A stretch of 64,000 nt of DNA from Rhizobiales bacterium 65-79. GTDB lineage: Bacteria > Pseudomonadota > Alphaproteobacteria > Rhizobiales > Rhizobiaceae. The stretch is from positions 1-64,000 of the forward strand of contig MKRJ01000020.1 in assembly GCA_001896885.1 (NCBI GenBank). Reading direction: 5' to 3'. Positions 35,487 through 44,172 of this stretch are shown one piece after another. Below the pieces are notes generated by a model. It was not told the DNA's origin, did no database searches, and saw only the letters and a program-made list of their open reading frames with translations. Position numbers and translations under genes: made by a program. The first letter of the stretch is position 1, and each line of letters begins with the position of its first letter.

Positions 35487-36749
35487 GTGAAGGAAAATCC
35501 GCGCATCCTGGTGATCGGAACCGGCGACACCAAGGCCGACGAACTGAGCTTCATGCGCGAGCGCATCGAAGCGGTCGGCGGCGTCGCGGTCATGATGGAT
35601 GTCAGCGTACTCGGCGATCCGCCCTACCCCTTGGCGCACGACCGCCATGCGGTCGCAAGGGCGGCCCGTTCCACCATCGAGAAGATCGCCGCCAGCGGCG
35701 ACGAGAACTCCGCCATGACGCTGATGGCCGAGGGAGCCGCGTCCCTTGCCCGGACCCTGCACGAGGCCGGCGAGATCGACGGCATGATCGCGCTCGGCGG
35801 CACGATGGGCACCGACCTGGCGCTCGACGTGGCCCTGGCGCTGCCGCTCGGCGTCCCGAAATTCGTCGTCTCGACCATCGCCTATTCGCATCTGGTGCCG
35901 CCGGAGCGCATCGCCACGGATCTGATGATGATCCTGTGGGCGGGCGGGCTTTACGGGCTGAACGCCACCTGCCGGGCGGTGCTGTCGCAGGCCTGCGGCG
36001 CGGTCGTGGGCGCGGCGCGAGCCGCCCTGCCCCCCGACGCCGCCCGTCCGGTGATCGGCATGAGTTCGCTGGGCAAGAGCTGCCTCGGCTATATGGTGGC
36101 GCTGAAGCCGGAACTGGAGCGGCGCGGCTACGAAGTCGTCGTCTTCCACACCACCGGAATGGGCGGAAGGGCGCTCGAGGCGATCGCCGCCCAGCGCGGC
36201 TTTGCCGCCGTGCTCGATTTTTCGCTGCAGGAACTCGCCAACCAGCACACCGGTTCGGTGGTGAACTCCGGCGCCGACCGGCTGGAGAATGCCGGGCGCG
36301 CCGGCATCCCGCAGATCGTGGCGCCCGGCGCGATCGACATGGTCGATTTCCCTACATGGCAGGAAGTGCCGGGCCGCTTCGCCGGCCGGCCCTACCACGC
36401 CCACAACCGCCTGCTCGCCTCGGTCACGTCGGACGCCGCGACGCGCCGCGAGATCGCCCGGGCGATCAGCGGGAAGCTCGGCTCGGCCACGGGACCCGTC
36501 GCCTTCATCCTGCCGGCCGGCGGCATCCAGCAATGGGACCGGGAAGGCGAACCGCTGCACGAGCCGGAAGCGCTCGCGGCCTTTGTCGAGGCGATGCGCG
36601 CCAGCGTGCCGGCCAAGGTCGAAATGCACGAGATCGCCGCTCATATCAACGACGCCGACTTCGCTGCCAAGGCGCTGGAGATATTCGACCGCTGGGTGGC
36701 CGAAGGCGTCATCCCGCCCGGAAAGCCCAGGGATCGCGAAGCGGCATGA
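35487..36749 (+). CDS. Tm-1-like ATP-binding domain protein (UPF0261)
   Basis: 420 aa from a GTG at 35487, with AGGGAG ten bases upstream; upstream in-frame sequence overlaps the IclR gene and is not coding-like. It begins 'RILVIGTGDTKADELSFMRERIEAVGGVAVMMDVSV', the nucleotide-binding opening of UPF0261/Tm-1 proteins, and has 'GGTMGTDLALDVALALPLGVPKFVVST' and 'VVAPGAIDMVDF'. The family is named after the tomato Tm-1 virus-resistance protein; bacterial members have no established reaction. It is coupled to the HAD hydrolase gene by an ATGA overlap. Confidence 0.88.
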   Translation: MKENPRILVIGTGDTKADELSFMRERIEAVGGVAVMMDVSVLGDPPYPLAHDRHAVARAARSTIEKIAASGDENSAMTLMAEGAASLARTLHEAGEIDGMIALGGTMGTDLALDVALALPLGVPKFVVSTIAYSHLVPPERIATDLMMILWAGGLYGLNATCRAVLSQACGAVVGAARAALPPDAARPVIGMSSLGKSCLGYMVALKPELERRGYEVVVFHTTGMGGRALEAIAAQRGFAAVLDFSLQELANQHTGSVVNSGADRLENAGRAGIPQIVAPGAIDMVDFPTWQEVPGRFAGRPYHAHNRLLASVTSDAATRREIARAISGKLGSATGPVAFILPAGGIQQWDREGEPLHEPEALAAFVEAMRASVPAKVEMHEIAAHINDADFAAKALEIFDRWVAEGVIPPGKPRDREAA

Positions 36750-37414
36750 ACACGGCTCCACCGCAGGCGCTGGTGCTCGATTTCGGCGGCGTGGTCACCA
36801 AAACGCTGTTCGAGACGCATCCGCTAACCGAACGGGCGCTCGGCCTGACGCCGGGAACGCTGACCTGGCGCGGTCCATTCCAACCCGCCACCGACCCGCT
36901 ATGGCGGGCCATGCAGGCGGACGAGATCAGCGAGCGCGACTACTGGAAGACGCGCACGCGGGAGGTCGGCCAGCTGCTGGGCGAGGAATGGCGCGATATG
37001 TCGACCTTCGTACGCCGCGCCCGTGGCGCCGACCCGCAGGCGATCGTGCGACCGGAAGCGGACCGCGCCATCCACGCCGCGCACGCCGCCGGTATCCGCC
37101 TCGCCATCCTCTCCAACGAACTCGACCTCTTCTACGGCGCCGATTTTCGAGAGCGCCTGCGCCTGCTCTCCCTGTTCGAAGCCATCGTCGACGCCACCTA
37201 CACCTGCATCCTCAAGCCCGATCCCCGCGCCTATCAGGCGGTTTGCGAGGCTTTGGACCTGCCGGCGGGAGCCTGCATCTTCGTCGACGACCAGAAACGC
37301 AACATCGAAGGCGCCCTGACGGCCGGCATGCGTGCGGTGCATTTCGACGTCCGCGATCCTTCGCGAAGCTATGCCGAGACTCTTCGCCCTTTCGGGCTCG
37401 CCATTCCATCCTGA
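36746..37414 (+). CDS. HAD-superfamily hydrolase
   Basis: 222 aa. Motif I 'LVLDFGGVVT' (nucleophile Asp near residue 11, with Gly instead of the second Asp), motif II 'LAILSNELD', motif III Lys in 'CILKPDPRAYQ' and motif IV 'CIFVDDQKRNI' are in order. The missing +2 Asp in motif I resembles haloacid dehalogenase and epoxide-hydrolase-N-type HADs rather than typical phosphatases. Its start overlaps the UPF0261 stop, suggesting a joint function with that uncharacterised protein. Confidence 0.87.
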   Translation: MNTAPPQALVLDFGGVVTKTLFETHPLTERALGLTPGTLTWRGPFQPATDPLWRAMQADEISERDYWKTRTREVGQLLGEEWRDMSTFVRRARGADPQAIVRPEADRAIHAAHAAGIRLAILSNELDLFYGADFRERLRLLSLFEAIVDATYTCILKPDPRAYQAVCEALDLPAGACIFVDDQKRNIEGALTAGMRAVHFDVRDPSRSYAETLRPFGLAIPS

Positions 37415-37436
37415 TCGGATATCCGGAGTACCTGCC

Positions 37437-38789
37437 ATGCGCGACATCAATTTCCTGAGCGAAAACAACGCCAAGCCGATCTGGCATCCGATGGCGCATC
37501 CGGCGGAGATGCGAGCCTCGCCGCCGCGCATCGTCATGAAAGGCGAAGGCGCGATGGTGACGGATATCGAGGGTCGCACCGTGCTGGACGCGGTCGGCGG
37601 GCTGTGGAACGTCAATCTCGGCTATAGCTGCGAGCCGATCAAACGGGCGATCGCCGCCCAACTCGACGCCCTGCCCTACTATTCAGGCTTCCGCGGCACG
37701 TCGACCGGTCCCTCCATCGAGCTTGCCTACGAGCTCACGCAATGGTTCCAGCCGGAGGGCATGGTGCGCGCCTTTTTCACCTCCGGCGGCTCGGACTCGG
37801 TGGAGACGGCGCTCAGACTGGCGCGGCAATACTGGAAGATCCGCGGGCAAGGCGACCGGACGAAGTTCCTGGCGCTGAAGAAAGGCTATCACGGCACCCA
37901 TTTCGGCGGCGCCTCGGTCAACGGCAATGCCAATTTCCGCCGCAACTACGAGCCGCTCCTGCCCGGCGTCTTCCACACGCCGGCGCCCTCGACCTACCGC
38001 AACCCATACGACGAGACCGATCCGGCAAGGCTGGCGAAACTCTGCGCGCGCGCCATCGAGGAGGAGATCGCGTTCCAGGGCGCCGACACCATCGCCGCCT
38101 TCATCATGGAGCCGGTGCTGGGTGCCGGCGGCGTCATCGTCCCGCACGAGACGTTCATGCCGCTCGTGCGCGAGATATGCGACCGCCACGGCATATTGCT
38201 CATCGCCGACGAGGTGGTAACCGGCTTCGGCAGAACCGGCGCCTGGTCGGGATCGCGGCTATGGGGCGTGCGGCCCGACTTCATGACCATGGCCAAAGCG
38301 ATCACCTCCGGCTATTTCCCGCTCGGCGCCACCCTGATCTCCGCCAAGGTGGCGGAGGCGTTCGAGGCGGACAAGACCACCTTCGGCGCCATCGGCCACG
38401 GCTATACCTATTCCGGCCATCCGGTGGGCTGCGCAGCCGCGCTGGAAGCACTTGCCGAAACGAAACGGCTCGCACTCAACGAGAACGCGGCGGCGCGCGG
38501 CGGCGAGCTCGAGAAGGCGCTCGAGCTGCTGAAGGCCAGGCATGCGCTGGTCGGCGATGTGCGCGGCAAGGGGTTGATGGCGGCGCTGGAACTGGTCTCG
38601 AACCGGGAAGCGAAGATACCCGCCGACAAGAAGACGATGGCGAAAGTCGCCGACGCCGCCTACGAAGCCGGCGTCATGCTGCGGGTATCGGGCAACACCA
38701 TCATCCTGTCGCCGCCGCTGATCGTCACCTCCGCCGATATCGATAAGATCGCGGAAGGGCTCGATGCGGGGCTGGAGGCGGCGAGGTGA
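37437..38789 (+). CDS. Class III omega-aminotransferase
   Basis: 450 aa from the ATG at 37437 (GGAG at 37423-37426). 'WHPMAHPAEMRASPPRIVMKGEGAMVTDIEGRTVLDAVGGLWNVNLGYS' is the classic opening of beta-alanine/putrescine:pyruvate-type omega-transaminases; the PLP-binding Asp258 lies in 'LLIADEVVTGFGRTG' and the Schiff-base Lys287 in 'MAKAITSGYFPLGA'. It should move an amino group from an amine or beta-amino acid to pyruvate or similar, giving an aldehyde or keto acid for the ALDH at 33009. Last gene before the hpa cluster. Confidence 0.92.
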   Translation: MRDINFLSENNAKPIWHPMAHPAEMRASPPRIVMKGEGAMVTDIEGRTVLDAVGGLWNVNLGYSCEPIKRAIAAQLDALPYYSGFRGTSTGPSIELAYELTQWFQPEGMVRAFFTSGGSDSVETALRLARQYWKIRGQGDRTKFLALKKGYHGTHFGGASVNGNANFRRNYEPLLPGVFHTPAPSTYRNPYDETDPARLAKLCARAIEEEIAFQGADTIAAFIMEPVLGAGGVIVPHETFMPLVREICDRHGILLIADEVVTGFGRTGAWSGSRLWGVRPDFMTMAKAITSGYFPLGATLISAKVAEAFEADKTTFGAIGHGYTYSGHPVGCAAALEALAETKRLALNENAAARGGELEKALELLKARHALVGDVRGKGLMAALELVSNREAKIPADKKTMAKVADAAYEAGVMLRVSGNTIILSPPLIVTSADIDKIAEGLDAGLEAAR

Positions 38790-38810
38790 TGCCGCCGGTT
38801 TCGCCGAAGC

Positions 38811-39251
38811 CTATCGACCCTCGGAGGATTCCGACAGGATCAGGCGCTCCAGCATGTCGAGCAGCTTCTGGTGCTGCTCGGCGCCGTAGCGCTTCTCGAT
38901 AGCATCGTAGATGGCGATGCGCTCGGGCGTCAGTTCCTCGATCAGCGCCTGCCCGGCGGCGGTGACGGCAAGACGCGTGCGCCGGCCATCGTCCTTGACC
39001 CTGCCGCGGGAGATGAACTTGCGCTCCTCCATCGCCTTGATGATGCGGGTGAGGCTGGGCGGCAGGATGGAGGCCTGCTTGGCCAGCTCGGTCGCCTCCA
39101 GAGGGCCCGCCTCCGCCAGGACGCGCAGCACGCGCCACTGCTGCTCGGTGATGTCGTGGCGCGCCAGCATGGGCCGGAAACGCGCCATCACGATTTCGCG
39201 GGCGCGAAGCAGGGCCATCGGCAGGGAGCGGCGTGTACTGGGCGGCAGCAA
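38811..39251 (-). CDS. hpaR: MarR-family repressor HpaR of the homoprotocatechuate operon
   Basis: 146 aa, probably from a TTG at 39251 with GGAGA upstream; an ATG at 39218 is an alternative. 'MALLRAREIVMARFRPMLARHDITEQQWRVLRVLAEAGPLEATELAKQASILPPSLTRIIKAMEERKFI' matches HpaR closely in the first helices and the winged helix. HpaR represses the meta-cleavage operon and is relieved by 4-hydroxyphenylacetate or homoprotocatechuate. It is divergent from hpaF, with an operator-like dyad overlapping the hpaF promoter. Confidence 0.9.
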   Translation of the reverse strand: MLPPSTRRSLPMALLRAREIVMARFRPMLARHDITEQQWRVLRVLAEAGPLEATELAKQASILPPSLTRIIKAMEERKFISRGRVKDDGRRTRLAVTAAGQALIEELTPERIAIYDAIEKRYGAEQHQKLLDMLERLILSESSEGR

Positions 39252-39359
39252 ATCGGTCTCCGGAATATCCCCTCGGCCATATGGGCCAGCCCGCTATATC
39301 CGCGATTTTTCCCGGTCGGTAAATCCCGCCTTCGCAATGGGGAAATTCCCGTCCCGAGC

Positions 39360-39399
39360 TTGACAAGCCTGCAACGAAATGTAATTCACGTGTTAATTA
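39360..39399 (+). promoter_or_regulatory. hpaF promoter overlapped by a MarR-type operator
   Basis: TTGACA at 39360-39365, a 16-base spacer and TAATTC at 39382-39387 form a promoter towards hpaF. An 18-bp imperfect dyad TAATTcACgtGTtAATTA (39382-39399, 14 of 18 positions symmetric) starts at the -10 box, so a bound HpaR would block RNA polymerase. Confidence 0.6.
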
Positions 39400-39433
39400 A
39401 AATCAATCGGCGCGAAGCCTTCGGAGGAACACC

Positions 39434-39820
39434 TTGCCGCATATGGCGATCGAATATTCGGCCAATCTCGATGGCCCGCTCGACATGAACGAGCTTTGCG
39501 CGCTGATATCGCGCACCATCCTCGATACCGGCCTTTTCGAGAAGGGCGCCGTGCGCGTGCGCGCGTTCCGGGCCGACGCCTACGCCGTAGCCGACCTTCT
39601 GCCCGAAAACGGCTTCATCGACATGAATTTCCGTATCGGCGAGGGCCGCAGCGCCGAGGAAAAGAAACGCGTCGGCGAAGCGATCTTTTCGGCGGTGGCG
39701 GACCGTCTGGCGCAGCTTTTCGCCACGCCGCATTTCGCGCTGTCGCTGGAGGTCCGCGAGATCGACGCCAAGCTTTCCTGGAAGAAGAACGCCATTCATT
39801 CCCGGCTGCGCGGCCATTGA
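39434..39820 (+). CDS. hpaF: 5-carboxymethyl-2-hydroxymuconate delta-isomerase
   Basis: 128 aa. TTG at 39434 is the likely start: GGAGG (39423-39427) is six bases upstream and it gives the N-terminus MPHM, with the invariant Pro after Met removal, the catalytic base of this tautomerase-superfamily enzyme. An ATG at 39443 would lose that proline. The body ('IEYSANLDGPLDMNELC', 'FIDMNFRIGEGRSAEEKKRVGEAIF') fits CHMI. It isomerises the product of HpaE in homoprotocatechuate degradation. Confidence 0.92.
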   Translation: MPHMAIEYSANLDGPLDMNELCALISRTILDTGLFEKGAVRVRAFRADAYAVADLLPENGFIDMNFRIGEGRSAEEKKRVGEAIFSAVADRLAQLFATPHFALSLEVREIDAKLSWKKNAIHSRLRGH

Positions 39821-39846
39821 GGGAAGCAAGTGACGGAAAGACGATC

Positions 39847-41364
39847 ATGACGGCATTGGACGACAATCTGAAAAAGGCCGAGGCCTGGCTGGAGCGCTTC
39901 CGCCGGGACGGCGTCCTCAACCAGATCGGCGGCGAGGCGATGCCGGCCGCCGACGGGACCACCTTCGAGACCGTATCGCCCATCGACCTGAAGCCGATCG
40001 CGAAAGTCGCGCATGGCAAGGCCGAAGACATCGACCGCGCCGCCAAGGCCGCCAAGACCGCGTTCCGCGACTGGGCGGCGATGCCCGGCGCGGAACGCAA
40101 GAAGCTGCTGCACCGGATCGCCGATGCGATCGTGGCACGGGCGGAGGAGATCGCCTTCGTCGAATGCATGGATACCGGCCAGGCGCTCAAATTCATGGCC
40201 AAGGCCGCGTTGCGCGGCGCGGAAAACTTCCGCTTCTTTGCCGACCGCGCTCCTGAGGCGCGCGATGGCAGGGCGCTGCATGGACCGGGCCAGATCAACA
40301 TCACTACGCGCGTGCCGATCGGCCCGGTCGGCATCATCACGCCGTGGAACACGCCCTTCATGCTGTCGACCTGGAAGATCGCGCCGGCGCTCGCCGCCGG
40401 TTGCACGGTGGTGCACAAGCCGGCCGAGTTCTCGCCGCTGACGGCCCGGCTCCTGGTCGAGATCGCCGAAGCGGCGGGCTTGCCGCCGGGTGTATGGAAC
40501 CTCGTCAACGGCTTGGGCGAGGATGCCGGCAAGGCATTGACGGAGCATCCCGATATCAAGGCGATCGGTTTCGTCGGCGAGAGCCGCACGGGCTCACTCA
40601 TCATGGCGCAGGGCGCCGCGACGCTGAAGCGCGTGCATTTCGAGCTCGGCGGCAAGAACCCGGTGATCGTCTTCGCCGACGCCGACCTCGAACGCGCCGC
40701 CGACGCCGCCGTCTTCATGATTTATTCGTTGAACGGCGAGCGCTGCACCTCCTCGTCGCGGCTTCTCGTGGAGGCCTCGATCCATGACGAATTCTGCGCC
40801 AGGGTGGCGGAGAAAGCCAAGCGCATCAGGATCGGCCATCCGCTCGACCCGGAAACGGTGGTCGGGCCGCTGATTCACCCGGTGCACCACAAGAAGGTGC
40901 TGTCCTATCTCGAGCTCGGCCGCTCCGAGGGCGCGACGATTGCAGCCGGCGGCGGCAAGGCCGACGGACCAGGCGGCGGCTGTTATGTCCAGCCGACGCT
41001 CTTCACCGGCGTGAAGAACACCATGCGCATCGCCCGCGAGGAGATTTTCGGGCCGGTGCTGACCGCGATCCCGTTCAAGGACGAAGCGGAAGCCCTGGCG
41101 CTCGCCAACGACACCGACTACGGGCTCACCGGCTATCTGTGGACGGCCGACGTGACGCGTGCGCTGCGCTTCACGGATGGGCTGGAGGCCGGCATGATCT
41201 GGGTGAATTCCGAGAACGTGCGCCATCTGCCGACGCCATTCGGCGGAGTGAAGAGCTCCGGCATGGGCCGCGACGGCGGCGACTGGTCGTTCGACTTCTA
41301 CATGGAGACGAAGAACATCGCCTTCGCCACGGCGCCACACGCCATCCCGAAACTCGGCGGCTGA
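39847..41364 (+). CDS. hpaE: 5-carboxymethyl-2-hydroxymuconate semialdehyde dehydrogenase
   Basis: 505 aa. Aldehyde dehydrogenase with 'PWNTPFMLSTWKIAPALAAGCTVVHKPAE' (166-194), 'FVGESRTG', catalytic Glu266 in 'FELGGKNP' and catalytic Cys300 in 'NGERCTSSSR', as in HpaE. It oxidises the ring-cleavage product CHMS with NAD+. Gene order hpaF-hpaE-hpaD supports the assignment; it starts 26 bases after hpaF. Confidence 0.93.
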   Translation: MTALDDNLKKAEAWLERFRRDGVLNQIGGEAMPAADGTTFETVSPIDLKPIAKVAHGKAEDIDRAAKAAKTAFRDWAAMPGAERKKLLHRIADAIVARAEEIAFVECMDTGQALKFMAKAALRGAENFRFFADRAPEARDGRALHGPGQINITTRVPIGPVGIITPWNTPFMLSTWKIAPALAAGCTVVHKPAEFSPLTARLLVEIAEAAGLPPGVWNLVNGLGEDAGKALTEHPDIKAIGFVGESRTGSLIMAQGAATLKRVHFELGGKNPVIVFADADLERAADAAVFMIYSLNGERCTSSSRLLVEASIHDEFCARVAEKAKRIRIGHPLDPETVVGPLIHPVHHKKVLSYLELGRSEGATIAAGGGKADGPGGGCYVQPTLFTGVKNTMRIAREEIFGPVLTAIPFKDEAEALALANDTDYGLTGYLWTADVTRALRFTDGLEAGMIWVNSENVRHLPTPFGGVKSSGMGRDGGDWSFDFYMETKNIAFATAPHAIPKLGG

Positions 41365-41412
41365 ACCGCTCGACGCCATCGCGTCAGGGTTGCATTCAGC
41401 AGGGAGGAAGTC

Positions 41413-42393
41413 ATGCCGCTGCCCAAGCCCAACCTTTATCCATCCTTCAACGTCGTGCGGCTCTCCCATGTCGAGCTTTGCGTCACCGATCTCGGCAGGA
41501 GCCGCGCCTTCTACGTCGACACGCTCGGCCTCCAGGTGACGGACGAGAGCAGGGACGCCATCTACCTGCGGGCGCTGGAGGAACGAGGCCATCACTCGAT
41601 CGTGCTCCGGCAGACGGACAGCGCGGAAGCCCGCGATCTCGGCTTCAAGGTCTTCTCCGAGGAGGACCTCGACAAGGCTGCGCATTTCTTCAAGGGCAAG
41701 GGCATGCCGGTCGAATGGGTCGAGCGGCCCTATCAGGGGCGCACCTTCCGCACTCGGGATCCGCACGGTATTCCGCTCGAATTTTACTCGCGGATGGACC
41801 GCCTGCCGCCGATCCACCAGAAATACGCGCTCTACAAGGGCGTGAAGCCGCTGCGCATCGACCATTTCAACGTCTATTCGCCCAATGTCGATGAATCGGT
41901 GGCCTTCTACGGCGAACTCGGCTTCCGGGTAACCGAGTACACGGAGGACGCCGAGACCGGCAGGTTGTGGGCCGCCTGGACGCATCGCAAGGGCGGCGTG
42001 CACGACATCGCCTTCACCAACGGGCGCGGCCCACGCCTGCACCATGCCGCCTTCTGGGTGCCTACGCCGCTCAACATCATCGACCTTCTGGACCTGATGG
42101 CGACCACCGGCTACATCGGCAACATCGAGCGCGGGCCCGGCCGGCACGGCATTTCCAACGCGTTCTTCCTGTACGTCCGCGACCCGGACAAGCATCGCAT
42201 CGAGATCTACTGCTCGGACTACCAGACGGTGGATCCCGATCTGGAGCCGATCAAATGGGACCTGAAAGACCCGCAGCGCCAGACACTGTGGGGCGCGCCG
42301 GCGCCGCGCAGCTGGTTCGAGGAGGGCAGCCCATTCCAGGGCGTCACGCCGCGCGAGCCCGACCTCGCCGCCTCGCCGATCATCGCGCCATGA
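41413..42393 (+). CDS. hpaD: 3,4-dihydroxyphenylacetate (homoprotocatechuate) 2,3-dioxygenase
   Basis: 326 aa, start set by GGGAGGAAG just upstream. Two VOC-fold modules are visible: 'VRLSHVELCVTDLGRSRAFYVDTLGL' (N-terminal) and 'LRIDHFNVYSPNVDESVAFYGELGF' (C-terminal). The metal ligands His151, His211 and Glu264 ('HRIEIYCSDYQTVDPD') are at the spacing of type I extradiol homoprotocatechuate dioxygenases of the Brevibacterium/Arthrobacter type, not the E. coli type II enzyme. It opens the catechol ring next to the side chain using Fe(II) or Mn(II) and O2. Confidence 0.93.
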   Translation: MPLPKPNLYPSFNVVRLSHVELCVTDLGRSRAFYVDTLGLQVTDESRDAIYLRALEERGHHSIVLRQTDSAEARDLGFKVFSEEDLDKAAHFFKGKGMPVEWVERPYQGRTFRTRDPHGIPLEFYSRMDRLPPIHQKYALYKGVKPLRIDHFNVYSPNVDESVAFYGELGFRVTEYTEDAETGRLWAAWTHRKGGVHDIAFTNGRGPRLHHAAFWVPTPLNIIDLLDLMATTGYIGNIERGPGRHGISNAFFLYVRDPDKHRIEIYCSDYQTVDPDLEPIKWDLKDPQRQTLWGAPAPRSWFEEGSPFQGVTPREPDLAASPIIAP

Positions 42394-42462
42394 GCAGATC
42401 GATGCAGTCGGCACCAGTGATCCGCCAGGCATAGACAATCTCCAGAAGGAGCAGACCTCGCC

Positions 42463-43341
42463 ATGACCCCTCCCCGCCTCGCCACCTTCATCGCGGGAGG
42501 AAAGCGCCGCTACGGCGCCATTTCCAGCCGGGGTGCCGTCGATCTCTCGGCCCGCCATGGCGGGCAATGGCCGACATTGCGCGAGGTGATCGAAGCCGGC
42601 ATGCTCGGCCGGCTCGCCGAGGAAGCGTCCGCCTTGCCGGCCGATTTCGCGGAGAGCGAGATCGCCTATGCCATCCCAATCCCCTCGCCCGAGAAGATCA
42701 TATGCGTCGGCGTCAACTATCCCGACCGCAACGAGGAGTACAAGGACGGCCAGGCCGCGCCGCCCAACCCGTCGCTTTTCGTGCGCTTTCCCCGCTCTTT
42801 CGTCGGCCATGGCGCCGATCTGGTGCGGCCGCCGGAATCGCCGCAGCTCGACTATGAGGGCGAAATCGCGATCGTCATCGGCAAAGCCGGCCGGCGCATC
42901 GCCGAAAAGGATGCGCTCGGCCATATCGCGGCGCTCTCGCTTTGCAACGAAGGCACGATCCGCGACTGGGTGCGCCACGCCAAGTTCAACGTCACGCAGG
43001 GCAAGAATTTCGACCGCAGCGGCTCGATCGGCCCCTGGCTCGTACCATTCGGGGATGAGGCGCAGATCGCCGATGTCGCACTCACGACGCGCGTCAACGG
43101 AGAGATGCGCCAGCACGACCGGACCAGCCGCATGATCTTCTCCTTCCGCAGGATCATCGGCTACATCTCCACATTCACCACGCTGGTGCCGGGCGACATC
43201 ATCGTCACCGGCACGCCGACGGGCGCCGGCGCGCGGCGCGATCCGCCGGTCTGGCTGAAGCCGGGCGATGTGATTGAGGTCGGGGCCGAGGGCATCGGAA
43301 TGCTCAGGAACGGCGTGGCCGACGAGGCGATCCGCCGATGA
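42463..43341 (+). CDS. hpaG: Fumarylacetoacetate hydrolase-family protein, probable HpaG
   Basis: 292 aa with AAGGAGCAG upstream. The FAH fold is shown by 'KIICVGVNYPDRNEEY', 'DYEGEIAIVIGKAGRRI', 'LCNEGTIRDW', 'TQGKNFDRSGSIGPWLV' and 'TLVPGDIIVTGTPTGAGAR'. In an hpa operon between hpaD and hpaH this should be the 5-oxopent-3-ene-1,2,5-tricarboxylate decarboxylase (HpaG) that makes 2-hydroxyhepta-2,4-dienedioate. The E. coli HpaG is a tandem of two such domains; this one is single, so it may act as a homodimer. Stop codon overlaps the hpaH start (ATGA). Confidence 0.85.
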   Translation: MTPPRLATFIAGGKRRYGAISSRGAVDLSARHGGQWPTLREVIEAGMLGRLAEEASALPADFAESEIAYAIPIPSPEKIICVGVNYPDRNEEYKDGQAAPPNPSLFVRFPRSFVGHGADLVRPPESPQLDYEGEIAIVIGKAGRRIAEKDALGHIAALSLCNEGTIRDWVRHAKFNVTQGKNFDRSGSIGPWLVPFGDEAQIADVALTTRVNGEMRQHDRTSRMIFSFRRIIGYISTFTTLVPGDIIVTGTPTGAGARRDPPVWLKPGDVIEVGAEGIGMLRNGVADEAIRR

Positions 43342-44141
43342 TGACCCCGAACCAGATCGAAGACGCAGCGCGGCGCCTGTTCGAAGCGGAGCGCACCCGT
43401 AAGCAGATCCGGCTGCTCAGCCTCGACTTCCCCGAGGCGACGATGGACGATGCCTACAAGGTTCAGGCGGCGCTGGTCCGCCGGAAAGTGGCGTCCGGCC
43501 TCGCCATCCGGGGGTGGAAGATCGGGCTCACCTCGAAGGCGATGCAATCGGCTCTCAACATCGATATCCCCGATTCCGGCATCCTGTTCGACGACATGTT
43601 CTTTCCGGACGGCGGCACGGTTCCGGCCGGCCGCTTCATCCAGCCGCGTGTCGAGGCCGAAATCGCGTTTGTCATGAAGGCACCGCTGAAAGGGCCCGAT
43701 ATTTCGGTCGACGACGTGCTCGACGCCACCGACCATATCGCGCCGGCGCTCGAGATCCTCGATACACGCATCGAGCGGGTGAACAGGGAGACCGGCAAGG
43801 CGCGCACCTTCTTCGACACCATCTCGGACAATGCGGCGAATGCGGGCATCGTCGTCGGCGACCGCACCTGCGATCCTCGCGAGGTCGATTTGCGCTGGAT
43901 CGGCGCGATCGTCTCACGCAATGGCGAGGTCGAAGAGACCGGCCTCGGCGCCGGCGTGCTCGACCATCCGGCGATGGGCATAGTGTGGCTGGCCAACCGG
44001 CTGCACCGGTACGGGATGGAGATTTCGGCCGGCCAGACGGTATTGTCGGGCTCGTTCGTGCGGCCGGTCGAGGCACGTCCCGGCGAAAAAATCGCCGCGG
44101 ATTTCGGGCGGCACGGGACGCTTCGCATCTCCTTCGCATGA
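43338..44141 (+). CDS. hpaH: 2-oxo-hept-4-ene-1,7-dioate hydratase
   Basis: 267 aa, coupled to hpaG by a 4-base overlap. 'WKIGLTSKAMQSALNIDIPDSGILFDDMFF', 'QPRVEAEIAFVMKAPLKGPDI' and 'LVLSGSFVRPVEARPGEKIAADFG'-type ends match the MhpD/HpaH hydratase family. It hydrates the dienoate before aldol cleavage. The aldolase gene hpaI that should follow is not present: the next gene is convergent. Confidence 0.92.
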   Translation: MMTPNQIEDAARRLFEAERTRKQIRLLSLDFPEATMDDAYKVQAALVRRKVASGLAIRGWKIGLTSKAMQSALNIDIPDSGILFDDMFFPDGGTVPAGRFIQPRVEAEIAFVMKAPLKGPDISVDDVLDATDHIAPALEILDTRIERVNRETGKARTFFDTISDNAANAGIVVGDRTCDPREVDLRWIGAIVSRNGEVEETGLGAGVLDHPAMGIVWLANRLHRYGMEISAGQTVLSGSFVRPVEARPGEKIAADFGRHGTLRISFA

Positions 44142-44172
44142 CAGCCGCGAACCGGTGCCGATCGCCTGCCGG

